From Apodospora peruviana (lineage: Eukaryota; Ascomycota; Sordariomycetes; Sordariales; Lasiosphaeriaceae): a stretch of DNA of 64,000 nucleotides. The stretch is from assembly GCA_033439685.1 (NCBI GenBank), contig JAUEDM010000006.1, positions 372,001-436,000 on the forward strand, written 5' to 3'. Shown piece after piece: positions 46,530 through 59,820 of this stretch. Under the pieces are notes generated by a model. That model was given only the letters and a program-made list of their open reading frames with translations. It had not been told where the DNA came from and ran no database searches. A program made the translations under genes and the position numbers. Each line of letters opens with the position of its first letter. Position 1 is the first letter of the stretch.

Positions 46530-49500
46530 ATGTCGGCCTACAACATGGCCGGCGGGAACGGCAGTGGCAACGGCAACGGGTCGGGCGATGCCGATAATCT
46601 TGAATCGCTTCTTGCTCAGCTCCGTCGCCAGTCGTCTCCCAGTCCTGGACCTGCTGCCGGTGCCGGTGCCGGTTCTGGCGCTGGCTCTGGCCATAATGTC
46701 GGCTCCGATCTTCATTCTCAGTTCAACTTCAACAACACCCAAACCCACAATCACAGCCAGGGTGGCCAGTCGTACTATGGCCACAACAGCGAGGACTCGC
46801 CTAATCTAAGCGGCAGTTTTCAGCATGCCATGGACTCACCCGCCTTCCTCCCTGAAGCTCCCACGCCTCCCGTTCATGGCTTTAACCACTCCCAGTTCCC
46901 GCCTGGAATGATGAACCCCATCGGAACTGGCCGCGCCGCCGCAGCTGCAGCTGCTTCCGCCTCGGCTGCTACCGGTGATGATCGCACTGCGCATCTGTTG
47001 AACCTGCTGAAGTTTAGTGGACAAGGCGGTTCTCAGAGCCAGCATCAACAGCAGCCACACCCACACCCACAGCAAGCCACGATCAGCTTTGCCGCGGCTC
47101 CCATCGCCCCTCCAGTCATCCATGCTCCAGCACCTGTTACGGCAGACCCTACCGGTCTTCTCGCTGCTCTGATGAAGGGAAGTTTGCAAGCAGAGCCACC
47201 GAAGCCTGAACCACCTGCACCGGCGTCATGGAACCCGGCTTCTCCGCCTTCCGACACCCAGCAGTATCTTCTCAATCTTCTGAACAGACCTAAGCCCAGC
47301 CAGAACGATGCGAACGATATCGAGTCCAGCCTGTTGACCCCACCGCCTGCCGACGACGAGCCGAAAGACATCGATGAGTCGGTCGGTGGTAGGTCTGCTG
47401 AGCAGACACTGGTTGGCACTCTCCCATCGCGATCAGAGTTCAACTTTGAGCCCACCAACCTCGAGTCACCTCCCAAGTTTGGTTCGACCCCGCATTCTCA
47501 GCACTCGCAGCCAGCTTCGACGTCCAAGTCTGGAGTGTTTGGCAACTACATGAGCCAACTGGAGGACTTTCCGGGATCCTCTCCGATTAATCGGACCCCG
47601 AAAACTTCAACTACACCTGGGGGAGCCTCTGGTACGCCTACAGGTGGAAGCCATTCTTCGGCTGCCCCCTATCAAATACTCAAGAAGCCCGACTCGGCAC
47701 AGTCTAGTCACGGATATGACCACAAGCGACCCCTCAGCGATCGAGGTGCTATCGGCAGCCCGGAGCACAGCAGACGCAAGCTTGATCACCCATCTTCGCC
47801 CCTCTCCCATCATAGTGCTACTCGAGCTGCACACGCAGTCGTGGCTCCCATTTCCGATACAATCGAGCAGCCTCACTTCGCATCGACCGATGGCGACGGC
47901 ACAACAGAAGATGAGCGCGCTAAAGAAAGCGTATCAGCGGCCGTCAATGGCCTCGCGGAACAGGTTGATAGAGAGGCCCAGGAAGCTTTGGCACGCGCCC
48001 AAGAGGACCAAGCCCAGGCTGAAATTGCCCAGGACTTGGAGGATATGATGAGCGCCAAGACAGACGCCGAGTTTATTCAGTCCGCTCAGATCGCTGCCCA
48101 GGCCATCAAGAAGGAGCTCGACAAGGATGAGAACAAGGCCATTTTGGAATCAACCCTTGACCCGGATGTTGCCAAGGAAGTCAAGGAGATCGTGGACGAG
48201 GCCGCTTACGCTGCTGCCAAAGCCCCGGTTGCAGATAGCTGGGAGAGCGCTGAAGCTGATGAAATCGTTGTCATCGAGGAGACAACAGCGCCTGTCACGG
48301 TGTACAATTTCCCGATGAAGCCCTGGATCACTCTCAGCTGCCAGGAAACCGAGTTCATTCGTCCTGTTTTCCGCGAGGAGGCCATTCTCGACATTGCTCG
48401 TCTTAAGAAGGACTTTGACCAGATTGATCGCAATCTGGTATCTGCCTCGGAGAGCTATATGGCCTATGGGATGTCTAAGGCTGGAGGACTCCGAATCATT
48501 CGCCAGGAAGATGGCAAGGACGCGAAGCTCTTTACCGACACCAAGGATCGCATCTTCAATGTTGCCCTCTCGACCTCACCCTCCAACCTACCCCCCAAGG
48601 AAGCCATCATTGGAACAGGTGTCAGTGGCACGGTCTACTGGGTGCAGCTGAAAAATGGCGACCGTGACCACGTTGAGGATGCTCACCCAGAGCAGTACGG
48701 ATTCGCTTTGCCGCCCATGTCGACCCAGGAGGGTGGAGATGCCCCGGGCGGCGTGCTCAAGACACGAGCTAGAGCCTCGTCGATGCATCCAGATTTCTTT
48801 GCCGTCGGACGCGGCAAGTCCATCAATATAATCTGGCCCTCGTTCATATTTGAGAACAACCTCTTTAAGAACGCCCACGATCGAGTTGTCGACACCGAGA
48901 AGCTTTTGAAGCAATGTTCCCTCAAGATCAACACCGGTAAAGCCGGAAAGGATTTCACCTTTAGTCCTGACGACACTCTAATGGTCTCGCTGGATAAGTC
49001 CGGTCGAGTCAAGTTCTGGGATGTTCGTGACCTGATTGCCACCAAGGAGGGCTCTGATCCGCTACACCCCATGCCTGCGCAGACGTCTCTCGAGATCAAG
49101 GAGCCGTTGATGACCCTGACTACCACACCGGAGGGTGAGAAGGCATGGCCTACATCGGTATTGTTGCTGGATAAATTCCGCCCATACCAGAAGCATGCCG
49201 CCCTGCGATACATGATCGTGGGAATGAAGCAGAACCACACCCTCCAGCTTTGGGATCTTGCCCTTGGCAAGCCTGTGCAAGAGTTCAACTTCCCGCACAA
49301 CAAGGAGTCAGACGCTGTGTGCAGTGTTATGTATCATGCACCCTCGAGTATCATTGTGGTTGGCCATCCGACGCGGAACTCGATTTACTTCCTCCACCTC
49401 TCAGCGCCCAAGTACAACCTCAAGCACCTATCGCAGGTGGATTACGTCCAGCGTCTTGTCTCCCAAGACTCCTCGATCCCTCAGCCAGAGTCGACTGCCG

Positions 49501-51723
49501 TTATTAGTGGTATCAGGGAGTACTCTTTCGCGAACAAGGGCGTCCTCCGCAGTCTTCACCTCCTCGATAACCAGGCGCCCACTCCCGAAGGCGAGGAACC
49601 TAATCTGTTTGAGCTGTATGCCATGCACTCCAAGGGTGTCACTTGCCTGTTCATTAAACAAGGTGAGCTTGGCTGGAATAAGGACAATAAGGTCATCACC
49701 GCTCTCGACGCAGTGCAAGCAGGGTTCGTCAAGATTTCGAAGTTGGTTGCTCCACCCCTCCCTACTGAGGGCCAGATTTCTGGCAGTACTCAGGCTGAAG
49801 CGAGCGCGGCACCCCCGATCCGCATTGCCACCCGCGGCGCTAAGGACGCCATTCAGAAGACTCCATCGTCTCAGGGTGACGAGAAGAAGGAGACCGTGAC
49901 GCCTCCCAAGCCAGATCGGAAGGAAGAGAGCGAGACCCCAGTCCAGCCTGAAAAGCCCGAGAAGAAGAATCGCAAGAAGAAGGCTGCGGCGGCTGCTGCT
50001 GCTGCTGCTGCTGCAGCAGCTGCTGGCACTGGCGCCGGCGCGACCGCCACTGACCGCGACTTCCCCACAAATGGCGCGACGGAGCTCATCCGGACTTCTT
50101 CACAAAACAACAAGGGCAAAGCGTCGGCTCGCAACGCTGAATCTTCCGCACTGGCTCTGACCAACCAACTCGCCGACCTCACTTTGGCACCAAGCACTGT
50201 TTCACAGGAGCACCTCGACGCCGTCTTCGCAACTATGGAGCACCGCATGGTCAACAATGTGTCAGATCGCTTTGAAGCCGGATTCCGCGAGCTTCTTAGG
50301 CAGATGCACGATTTCCAGGAAGGCCGCGACTCGGCATTCGCCAACAATCAGTCTGCTTTATTGCAGATGGTCGCTGATGTTCTTAACGACAACACCGAGG
50401 CCGTTTTGAAGACTCTGATTATTGATCAGATCAATAACAACGTAATACCGTCTCTGCGCAGCACGATTGACAAGTCGGTCTCGGATCAGCTTGGAGCGAA
50501 GTCCAACTCGCAAACCAACACCCTGCAGCGAGAGATTCAAAAGCACCTGCCTAACGCTGTTTCGCAGGGAATTCAGAAGCCTGAGGCGGTCAAGATGATC
50601 TCGGACAAAATTTGCCACAACGTCAATGCCCACATCGATGCTCAAATCGCCAAGTCTGTCTCCACGCTCGCACCGGCTGTGGCTAAGATTACCGCCCAGA
50701 GCCTTCATCAGCGCATCATCGATGATGTCAATATTCAGATTGGTCAGGCTTTTGAGCGTCTCGAGGATCGCCGTCGCGACGAAGACCAGAAGCTTGACCG
50801 TCTAATCGGGCAGACTAAGGACCTGTCCAACGCAATCTCGTCGCTTGCAGCTTCCCAGACCCTGATGCATAAGGACTTGACTGCCCTTAAGCAGCAGGTG
50901 CACGAGCAGGGCCGCGAACACGAGGTGGCTTTTCAGCACGCTGCGCAGAGCAACAACGCCCGTTCTCACGGCAGTACAAGCTCTTCCCATAACCAACCTG
51001 AACCGGTCCCTCAAGAGATTGTCAACTACCCTTCGCAGCACCGCCAGCATCCTCATGCCCAGTCTCAGCAGCCTCAACAGCCTCAACATCAGCTCTCCCA
51101 GCACTCCTATGCTAACCAGGAGCCACAGCTCGTCTTTGCGCCCACCGCGCGCGAGAACCGTGAGAGAATGGAGTTCGCTAACTTGGTCGAGACGATTGAA
51201 AACATGATGAGGTCTGGAAACTATGATGACGCTATCATGCGCTGGCTTCAGGTCCCAGAGAAGACGGAAGAGATCTTCAATCAGGTGCTGTCCAAGTACA
51301 ATCCTGTCTTTGTTGCAGACTTGCAGCCGCTTCTGTTACTCTCTGTCGGCGCTACTGTGTCGAATAATTTCACTCGCAACACACCGAACCTGGCCCAAAA
51401 GGTTGCCTTCCTGGAGGTCGTTATCTACTCGTTCAACCAGATTGTTCCCGGTCTTGTAAGTTTCATTTCTCTCGTATTGTCTGCTCATATGATTCATCAA
51501 CTAATACAACTTTCGATAGGACGACCAAGTTCGTGAGGTTACGCCGAAGATTATGACTCTTCTGAAGACCAGGATTGAGCAGCTGCTGCTGGAAATTAGT
51601 CGTGTGGCACCGCATGACCAGTCCCTCAAGACACTCGCCAACGTGGGACACGTTGCCGGCCGCATTGCGGAGAACGTCATGCTCGCTCGCCAGAATCATG
51701 GCCACTCGGGCGGCCAGTACTAG
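46530..51723 (+). CDS. EDC4/Ge-1-like mRNA decapping scaffold with WD40 repeats
   Basis: A 1709-residue protein in two exons (46530-51455 and 51520-51723) with a 64-bp intron. The first 590 residues are disordered and rich in Gly, Ser, Pro, His and Gln. A WD40 region (about 600-1000) includes DDTLMVSLDKSGRVKFWDVR and MKQNHTLQLWDLALGKPVQE. A Lys/Ala segment with a long poly-Ala run (about 1150-1166) follows. Then come helical and coiled-coil sequence (about 1240-1470), a Gln/His tract (about 1500-1530) and a conserved C-terminal helical domain (MEFANLVETIENMMRSGNYD to the end). WD40 plus a long helix plus this C-terminal domain is the Ge-1/EDC4 layout. Those proteins scaffold the Dcp1-Dcp2 decapping complex in P-bodies. 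The function is inferred from architecture. Confidence 0.85.
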
Positions 51724-52958
51724 TTTCAACGATACACCACAGCGTGCCGGGACAAGCGAGTATGGACTGGTTGGAGATGGAGAAACGACGACTCACAAAA
51801 CCTACCGGTTTCGAACTTGACGCCGGCATGGCAAATCGTGGAGGTTATCTGACAAATGCTTCAAGACCCATCGGTTTCGTACCCAGAATGAGTGACGGCG
51901 AACTCTTATATTATAATCGACAGACTGGAGCACTCCCCATGTGGTGGCTTGAGTTCCAATATTTTCCTATTATTTCCATCCTTTTTCCTCATTTGTTATT
52001 TGATCTCAACCGATATCCATCCTCGGATGGATAGGCAACGAGCAGTTCGCAGTGGAAGGTCGTAGATGTTAATCTTCCCTTGATCATCTCCTGAATGTCT
52101 CCAGCGTTATGGCGTAGGGTTTGACGGCTGGTTCAAATTACTATTTCTTCATTCCATTATGAATTTGTGGACAAGGCATAGATTCTGCGCGTTGCGTTGC
52201 AATGACATGGCATGAAAGCGGGCACGAATGACGGGCATAATTTTTTCTTTCCTTCCCATCTTTGTCGTAAATGTAGAGTGTGATGACATGGGTATCTAGG
52301 ATTATATCATTGCTGTATAAACATATTAGCAAAAGAATGAATACATCTTGCGCTGCCTCTTTTCCCAATCAGATCCACTTGTTGCTACGAGGTCTTTCTT
52401 GCTATATCAGGGTGGGGGAGGTATAGCACTATGCTGTGAGGATGTGCTCAGTTCATCGATCACCTCAAGGTAAGCGCCATATAAGTGATAAATCGGTGAA
52501 TGTTATGAGCAGAGTTCATGAAGAAATGGGAAAGACAGAGAAACAAACTGGAAGCTCAAAATCAAGGTCTTTTCTGGGGTTTCTTTGGCAGATATTGGCG
52601 ACTCAGGTCCGGGATTTACATCAGGAGAAGGAGCTACTTGTTGGGAGACGAACACTTTGATTCCTGTACTCGAATACCAGCAAACGATGTTAACATGAAA
52701 CCGCCTTCAACCGTCATTCGTTCCAGCTCTGTTACTTGTCCAATAACATGTTACATGTACAAGTCACGCAACCTGCAAATAGGTAACAACTGTTACGTGA
52801 ACTCGGTCATCATGATCCAGACTCCCGTCTGATGACTTGGTGGTTGTGACACCAAATAGTGCAGCAGCCAAAAGATCACGAGATATGAAAAAGAAAACCG
52901 AAAAAAAGAAAGAAGTTCGCAACTCCACATACATGTGGATACATTCTGCTGTGCTTGT
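51724..52958. other. intergenic, 3' flank of the EDC4-like gene
   Basis: About 1.2 kb, AT-richer than the gene, with no supported reading frame. It is probably 3' UTR followed by spacer to the tRNA. Confidence 0.55.
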
Positions 52959-53085
52959 TGACAAGAGTGGGATTCGAACCCACGCCCTTTCGGACCACGG
53001 AATCCCAGATCAATGATTGATTGTGGAGTTTATCAAAGTTTTGAAAACCTTAACGTGGCGCCTTAGACCGCTCGGCCATCTTGCC
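52959..53085 (-). tRNA. tRNA-Leu (anticodon AAG) with longer intron
   Basis: Exon sequence matches the tRNA-Leu at 22878-22995 over both halves, with the same AAG anticodon. The intron differs in length and sequence (total gene 127 bp instead of 118) but keeps a CTTTGATAA core like the other copy's CCTTGATAA, which can pair with the anticodon loop. Confidence 0.93.
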
Positions 53086-53312
53086 ATTAGTCTTCCGATG
53101 TTCGTCTCCACCGGATAGACTGAACAAGAATCGACACGGCACCGGCACTGGACTTTTCAGTTGAAGATTGATTTGACAATTTGACAATAAAAAATTGAAT
53201 TCGCTTGCTTGATTATTACAGTAACCACAAAACAAGGACTATAGTCCAAACAATCTTGTCAACATAGAACGAAATCTGTTGTTACATAATATTTCCACAG
53301 CACCGAGCAGAA
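53086..53312. other. short intergenic spacer
   Basis: About 230 bp between the tRNA and the stop of the next minus-strand gene. It is AT-rich, with nothing else visible. Confidence 0.55.
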
Positions 53313-54731
53313 TCAAGCTTCCTTCACTTCACCCATATTGCCCGCGCTTGAATGTTTTCTCCTACTAGCGAGGTGCAAGTCCGTCTGTGTGAGCCCCAAT
53401 CCTGACATTACTTGATCTCCATTATCTGACCTTGCACCCTGTTCCTTGACTTCTGGCCGCGACGTCTGAGAGGATGAAGAAGTAGAAAATACAACCTCGC
53501 AAAAGGCCTCGACCCATTCCATCACGACAAGCGGAAAGCACGACACAGCCTGGATCAGATATACCAGCAACACCATGCCGGCCTGTATGCTCGCCTGCTC
53601 TCGTCTTAGATCGGCGAGCTCGGATCGTAGGTCGGATACGTTCTGCACCAGGATTCTGTTCTCGGCCTGGCTCTCCGCCAGCAAACGGGAACACTCCTCA
53701 AGTTTCTGGGACGCCAACGGCGAGGTGAGGGGGATATGAAATAAAGGATTTGGATCTTGATGTTGAGCGGGGATAACCAGCGAGGTGGTGATGATGCGGT
53801 CACCGGGAGATAATTCCAACGTCGTTGCCGATTGAGGTGGAAGAAGGTGGGTGCCTAGAGATATCGGCGCATGCGGCGAGACGGCGCTGTCCGGCGGCGA
53901 GGGTGGCAGCTCGTGTGCAGCCCTGCTGGGGGTTATGGACGGGGTGTGCACTGTCAGACTCGGCGTCGTGGCGGGAGTGGAGTAGGGCGATCCGGAGAGA
54001 GTGGCAGAGCGTGGTGACTGCGACGCAGTGCTGGTGCTGGCTCTTCTGTTGCTCTTCTGCAGGTCCTTGGCTGTCGTGGGGGAGAAGCAGAATGGGAGCG
54101 AGGAGAGAGGTGATGAGATGACCGTCTCGGTTTCCCACTTGTCCGGGTCTTGCTTTGCTGTTGGGGCAGGATCCATCGCGGTGGGAGTAGGGAAGAAAAC
54201 GCCTGACCGCCTCTTCTCTGGTGTCAGGTTCGTTATGAGGCGTGGCTGGTCTTGTAGTGAAGCTATCCTAGCCGGCTTCGGCTTCGGCTGCGGGGAGTAG
54301 AGCTTCGGCGAGGAGGATATGGTGCCAAAGGTGGTCTGGGCGGCTCGGGGCGACTGTGGCAGGCCGAGGTCGGAATCCGTGAGGTTCCGGCAGCCCCGGA
54401 CACGCATCTCACACGCCTCGGCGGACATCAGCTCAGTCCACTGATATATAACTGCTGCCTCCTGGCGACCACGGTGCGGACCCGGGGTGTCGGCGCACAG
54501 GCAAGCCCTGGCCAGGTGGAGCAACTCGTTGTGGTCGATCTGGTCGGGCATCTGATGAGACATGGCGGCAAGAAGCCGGTTGACCTTGCCGAGCTCCGAG
54601 GGCCGGATAGAGCGCTCGCAGCGGCTGGGGCTGCCCGACTCGGCCGAGGGGTTCGTACCCACGCATCGCCACTCGGTCTCGTCGTCGGCACGCAAGCCGA
54701 GAACTAAGCGTGGGTTCCAGATAGGGGCCAT
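53313..54731 (-). CDS. unknown protein with Cys motif, coiled coil and hydrophobic C-terminal segment
   Basis: A 472-residue single-exon protein. I start it at ATG 54731 (MAPIWNPRLVLGLRADDETE), because upstream codons in the same frame contain no ATG. Near residues 20-45 a motif WRCVG-x16-RCERSI precedes a helical stretch with HNELLHLARACLCADTPGPH. This looks like a small cysteine/histidine module found in fungal proteins, but I cannot name the family. The middle is Ser/Pro/Thr-rich and disordered. A coiled coil (ECSRLLAESQAENRILVQNV, continuing to the Arg/Glu repeats) leads to a hydrophobic segment (MVLLVYLIQAVSCFPLVVME) that may be a membrane anchor. The function is unknown. Confidence 0.7.
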   Translation of the reverse strand: MAPIWNPRLVLGLRADDETEWRCVGTNPSAESGSPSRCERSIRPSELGKVNRLLAAMSHQMPDQIDHNELLHLARACLCADTPGPHRGRQEAAVIYQWTELMSAEACEMRVRGCRNLTDSDLGLPQSPRAAQTTFGTISSSPKLYSPQPKPKPARIASLQDQPRLITNLTPEKRRSGVFFPTPTAMDPAPTAKQDPDKWETETVISSPLSSLPFCFSPTTAKDLQKSNRRASTSTASQSPRSATLSGSPYSTPATTPSLTVHTPSITPSRAAHELPPSPPDSAVSPHAPISLGTHLLPPQSATTLELSPGDRIITTSLVIPAQHQDPNPLFHIPLTSPLASQKLEECSRLLAESQAENRILVQNVSDLRSELADLRREQASIQAGMVLLVYLIQAVSCFPLVVMEWVEAFCEVVFSTSSSSQTSRPEVKEQGARSDNGDQVMSGLGLTQTDLHLASRRKHSSAGNMGEVKEA

Positions 54732-57700
54732 GGTTCTTTGGGCGGTTGTTCTTGATGAGCGACTGGAGACAGTGTTTCCGTCGTCTGTCGAGTTAAGCAA
54801 GAAGAACTCTAGGCGGGCAGGGCTGAAGAAACAGGTCGAAGGACAGACGGCGGCTACGAGAGGAGGAGAACGGGGAGGAGAACGGGCATTATATCACTTG
54901 ATGCGACCCTGGCCCGTCCAACCGGGATCGGCAAGCGATGGTGGGCTACACCACGATATGGTGGGCGGCGATGTTGGGTGGAAGGATATGGACCCTGGGC
55001 CCTGGTTGCTCGTGGACTCCCGTCGAGGGCCTGGGGCACACAGCATACTGGTCAAGCGTAAAGCGTACAGGCGGCGGGGGGGCGAGAAGATTCGGCTGCC
55101 CATCCTCTAGGAATTCAGCGCACACAATGGTTTCAAGCGTCGAACTCTGGTGTACATGGTAGCAGTGTGTACCTGTTTCAGACCCCACCGTGCAACCAAC
55201 AGATGGGAACGGGTCCTGATGAGGAAAGGTGCCACCACTGGGCAGCGGGGAGGTGTATGAGGGAGGTGTGGGGAGAAAGCAGAATGAATGTAAATTCCGT
55301 TGTGCAAAGCGCCGAGCGTGTGCGCAGCATTACCTATCTGAGTGCAACCATGTCACCAAGAGTGGTTGCTTGGGCTGGGCCACACTCTTGCGCTTGCTCG
55401 ACGGGTTATGCGCGGAGACAATATCTCCAGGGGCGGATCATGATGGGGTACCACGCTGAAAAAAATGTTTCTTTGCTTTTGAAGACAGAGGAATATCTCG
55501 TCAGTTGACTTGGTTCTCACTTGATTGAGATCCATGAGGCGAGGTGAGGTGAGGTGCGAGGAGGAGAGAGCCAGATGGATGACGGAAGCGTGGGATGATG
55601 GAAGGAAGCAGATCAACGTCCGCAGCGGCGGGAGCAAGCGAGCGAATCGAAATTACGCGGCAGATTACCGGGCAGCTACCGATGATGGCATGCGCATGCC
55701 AGTAATGCGAGCAAGCAACCTTGCCCTGGGCTGCACAGAGGAAGGAACGCGGTTGGTCTGGGCTCACGGAAGGCTTGATAGAGAGATGGGCTTTCTGCCA
55801 GTGCTAGCCCAATGCTGGCCAGTGCTGAGCTGCAGGTTTAAGTGCTTGCAGATTCCAGTCTGGGCCACTGCACGGGTCCCCGGTTGTCGATCTCTGTCTG
55901 TCCCATTCTGTGCATTGCGAATTCATAAGGCCACCTCAGGTCTGCAGGACGGGTCCGCGGCTACCAGAGTCGATCGAAACATTTTCACAGGCTCATGTTA
56001 TTATCTCTGTGGTCTCTCAGCGGCGTCGCGGCTAACAACGTCGCGTGGTTTGCGGACCCACCATGCGACCACATGGAAATATAAACTCGGTAGTATCTGG
56101 AGAGCGAAGAAACATCAGTTGAAATGCAGTGCAACGTACACATCACGCAGTGAGAAGTGTATTTGCAAAGACGGTGGGCCGGGTCGCCAGACCCTGACCT
56201 GAGTTGAGGAAACCAGCGAGGTCCGGAGCTTTTCTGTTTAGTCAAGGATGCCGGAGTCTCAATAGTTTCCGTTGGGCTTGACGAGTCTTGTGGTACACAG
56301 TAAACTTGTCCAGAGGAGGAAGAAGTGTCAATGGTCGATGCTACTGACGAACATCATGAACATGCCATCCACCCCCTGGCGCTTGTCTGGTGGCACTTTG
56401 GCGGCACAAACTCCCGGGGTCCGTACGGCGCAGACAGTGACCTAACAGTCGGCCCGGAAAGTTACAGTACGTGTATTTACTGGCGTTAGTGTCAGTGGGA
56501 GCCGACTGCCCCCGCCCCGCACACCCTGCCCCAGCCCCAGCCTTCCAGATTCCTTCTGCCCCTCTTCCGCCTGATTGCTCAACTCCGGAAGGATCCTTTT
56601 GAATTCAAGGTTTCGCCTCTACCGATGTGGCTCGGGCGGAATGATAAGTTATACGATATGTTGTCTAGTACCTGAGGTAGTCTGTATCATACAACACTTC
56701 GGCTTCGCAACGGGATATTTCTCCCGACCTCAACTTGCAATGACAAGTTCAACAATAAGGCCCTAGCAGGCTCTTCGAGCGGCCGACGGGAAATGGGAAA
56801 GGAGTTTCCAGGCTTGTTTGGTACCTGGTGGCGGCATGACAGCATCAACACCGCAAACAGTGGTCGCTACGCACCAACAACCAACGTGTGTCTGATGCTA
56901 CGCTAACTCAGCTTGGTCTGGCGAGAATGAAAAGGAGGCATGAAGCTGTCCCCGTCGTCAGGCGCCCAAACTTGGGACCGAAGTCTCCGGCTCATTTTAG
57001 TCCACTACCCCGAACCATGACAGTAAGTGTAGGTCCCGAGGTCCGTTGATCCAACCAACAGACATCTCAATTCAGCTTAACGCAATGAAGCCAAAGGGGA
57101 GTTGGCGCCAGCTTCTTGTTAGGCTTTCGATGTTGTTGACCCGCCATCGCCAAACCTCGAGCCAACAACCTGCGCCGAGTCGGCCGACTGCCAACGGACC
57201 CCACCATCACATAATCTTGGATCACCCCGACGGATAAACGTGATAACAAGTCCGTCCCTGTCTGAACCTGCCAAGACGAACTATACAATGAAATCCATAT
57301 TCAGCTGCCTTTGGTCTTGCCGCAACTAATGCACGTCTTTCGACAGCGTGCGCGCGCATTTGCCAAGGTAGGTAGGTAGACAAGAAGCACACCATACCCG
57401 ACGCAAGAAATGCCTCGAAGGAGCCGGCATCTCGAAGAGGTAGGTACAGGATCTCGGTCGTCCATCGGGCATCCAATGCCACCTATCGAGACGAACCATA
57501 TCGTGGTTGGGGAACCTGGCAGCCCAGCTGGGAGAGTGGCAGAAGGCGAGATGCACTGATGCAGCAGATGCCCCACTGCAGTGGGACCATGGAGCATTGG
57601 AGCCCCTAAGCGCCCACGATGCTCTGCCCACTGCGCCAGGAAGTTGCAGCGTTGGAACCCCACGGTTGCACCTACCACCTACCTCTTTCGAACTTGGTTT

Positions 57701-58220
57701 CTGACCCCAACTCGTCGTACTTTCCGTGTTGAGGTTGGGCGTGACTTTCCCACGCGATACTCTCGCCTTCCTCGAGCTCTGCTTATCACCGGAGAGTAGA
57801 GAGCTCAAGCTCCGGACTGTTCCGTTCAACCCGACTCCCGTCGGTCCCGTGTGGTCATCCAAATCACGGTTGACCAAATCATGATTGATTTCAGTTGCTA
57901 CTCACCTGGCAGGCTGACATTATGTTGTCAGCATCCATCCCATTTCCAGTTCTGATCTAGACTGCCAACTGAGGCCGGACGTCAAATCGAACCCCGACTA
58001 GTAGTACCGAAGAACCCGATGCCCAGAATCGCAATCTCATCCCCAGTTGCAAACAGTAGCAAGTATCAAGGTGTCGAGCCCGAGCCACACTCACCTAGGC
58101 TCTCCGACTCGTCGTCTCGGGGTTCGGTCCACCCACCAATGCCACCGTCTTCCCAAAGGCCCTTTCGGCTCCCGTTCTCGATGCAACAGGCAACCTTCCC
58201 ACACTCACGGAGCCGCCCTT

Positions 58221-58270
58221 GACGCAGCTCGACGCAGCTTGACGCAGCTTGGCGCAGACTGACGCACCAA
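58221..58270 (+). repeat. 10-bp tandem repeat, five copies
   Basis: Five consecutive 10-base units of the form GACGCAGCTT, the last two diverged (GGCGCAGACT, GACGCACCAA). Confidence 0.9.
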
Positions 58271-59542
58271 CGGCGCCGCAATCTGGCCGGCAATTGGCGA
58301 ATCTTATTGGCCAAGATCTGCCAAGCCCGCGGCAGTAAGCACACCATGTCCCAGGTCATTGGTCCGCTGGCCGCCCTCGCGCTGCCACACCATTCTTCGC
58401 GGCTTCGTCCATCGGCCGTGGCCAGACAGGTTGCCAGTTGCGGGGATGAGGGCCCATCTGGGCGGCCAGCCCTCCCCTTCTTCTGGAGTCCACCCCCGCT
58501 CCCGTGTCCGCGCCGATCGGTATGGAAGCAAGCGAGGACATGTAAACTACCGAACCGGATTCGATCAATTACACGCCGCCGCGGCTATCAGATTGCTACC
58601 TGCAAGTCATTCTCTTTCAGAGACTACCAAGATTCACACATCGTTCGTCCTTCCTCCTTTCCTGTGGCAGTCTCCTTCCGTCGGGGTCTTGCCAATAATC
58701 TGCGTGGGACTTTGGCTTAAAGTAGCTCTCGTCTTCCGGGGTGTTCAGTGGCTGTCATGATCAGTCTATCTGCCAATCCGCCCTCGAACGCCGCACTCGG
58801 ACACTGTGTTCCCATGGGGTTACAGTAGTCGTCATTCCATTGAGCCTTATGGGTGCTCCGGTTTCTGCCATTCTGGGTTTCCCTTAGTCAGTTAGAAACG
58901 TCGATTCCGCCTCTGCTCCTTCCAATGGTGGGATTGGCCTTCGGTTCGGCATGGGGGCTGGACAGTGGGAATCTTTGCGGCAGCATGTGAACTGCATCAA
59001 GTAAGTGTCTCCGTCTCCGAAATGGAGGGTTGATAATCCGTACACTTGGACCAATTTGATAGCTGCGGCCGACCTCGACTTAGTTGTGCAAGATTGATTG
59101 GTAGCGGTAGGTCCTTGCATGTCTTGGAAGAATGCCACCAGTCTTCTCTGGGACCTGTGAGCACTTCACAGCTGTACGGATTACGTACTGCAGGTAAACG
59201 AACTGGACGCTTTGCCCTGACGGCCATGTTTTCTCCCCTCACACCGGTTCTGCGTGCGGGGTTGAGGAAACATGCCTCCTCTTGGCTTTGCTCGTTGCTT
59301 TTCGTTCCTTGTATGACGACACCAAGTCCGAGAAGATGGGTTGTCTGGGGCTGCTCCAGGCATGCTTGGGAAACGGGCTTGCAGAAGCTGGATTGCAGGC
59401 GGAACAACTTCAATGTTCAGCTGATCCATGGCGAGTTATAGCTTGATTCTACTCCGTTGTTGGCTGCCTTGCTATACGGGTTTCGCATACGATATGCAAT
59501 GAATTTGGTTGTCTATTGATCCTTCAAGCACAACGGATGAGG

Positions 59543-59657
59543 TTTCACGTTCGGACTGACTTGTAACTCGGACTTTACAGCTCAGCTATTGTTTTACAGT
59601 TTCACGTTCGGACTGACTTGTAAACTCGGACTTTACAGCTCAGCTATTTTGTTACAG
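59543..59657 (+). repeat. 57/58-bp tandem duplication
   Basis: Two adjacent copies (59543-59599 and 59600-59657) both start TTTCACGTTCGGACTGACTT and end GTTACAG or TTTTACAG. They differ only by single-T/A insertions and shifts. A third partial start (TTTCAG) follows. This is a recent local duplication. Confidence 0.92.
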
Positions 59658-59820
59658 TTTCAGTCTGCTCCCAACGTGCCGAAAATGGATGTCGTACTCG
59701 GTTGCATTGAGGTCTCAAAGTCGGTGCCTAAGGAGGAAGCCGAGCTGTCTACCGGATCTACTTGGCCAATGACATAAGTGGAGGTCCTGTGCTGGTGTAT
59801 CTGATATCGAAGGATCATTA

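Noticed and set aside
55525..56202. 225-codon plus-strand frame
   Set aside because: No domain, no signal or splice context, and competing frames on the other strand. Composition looks like random translation.
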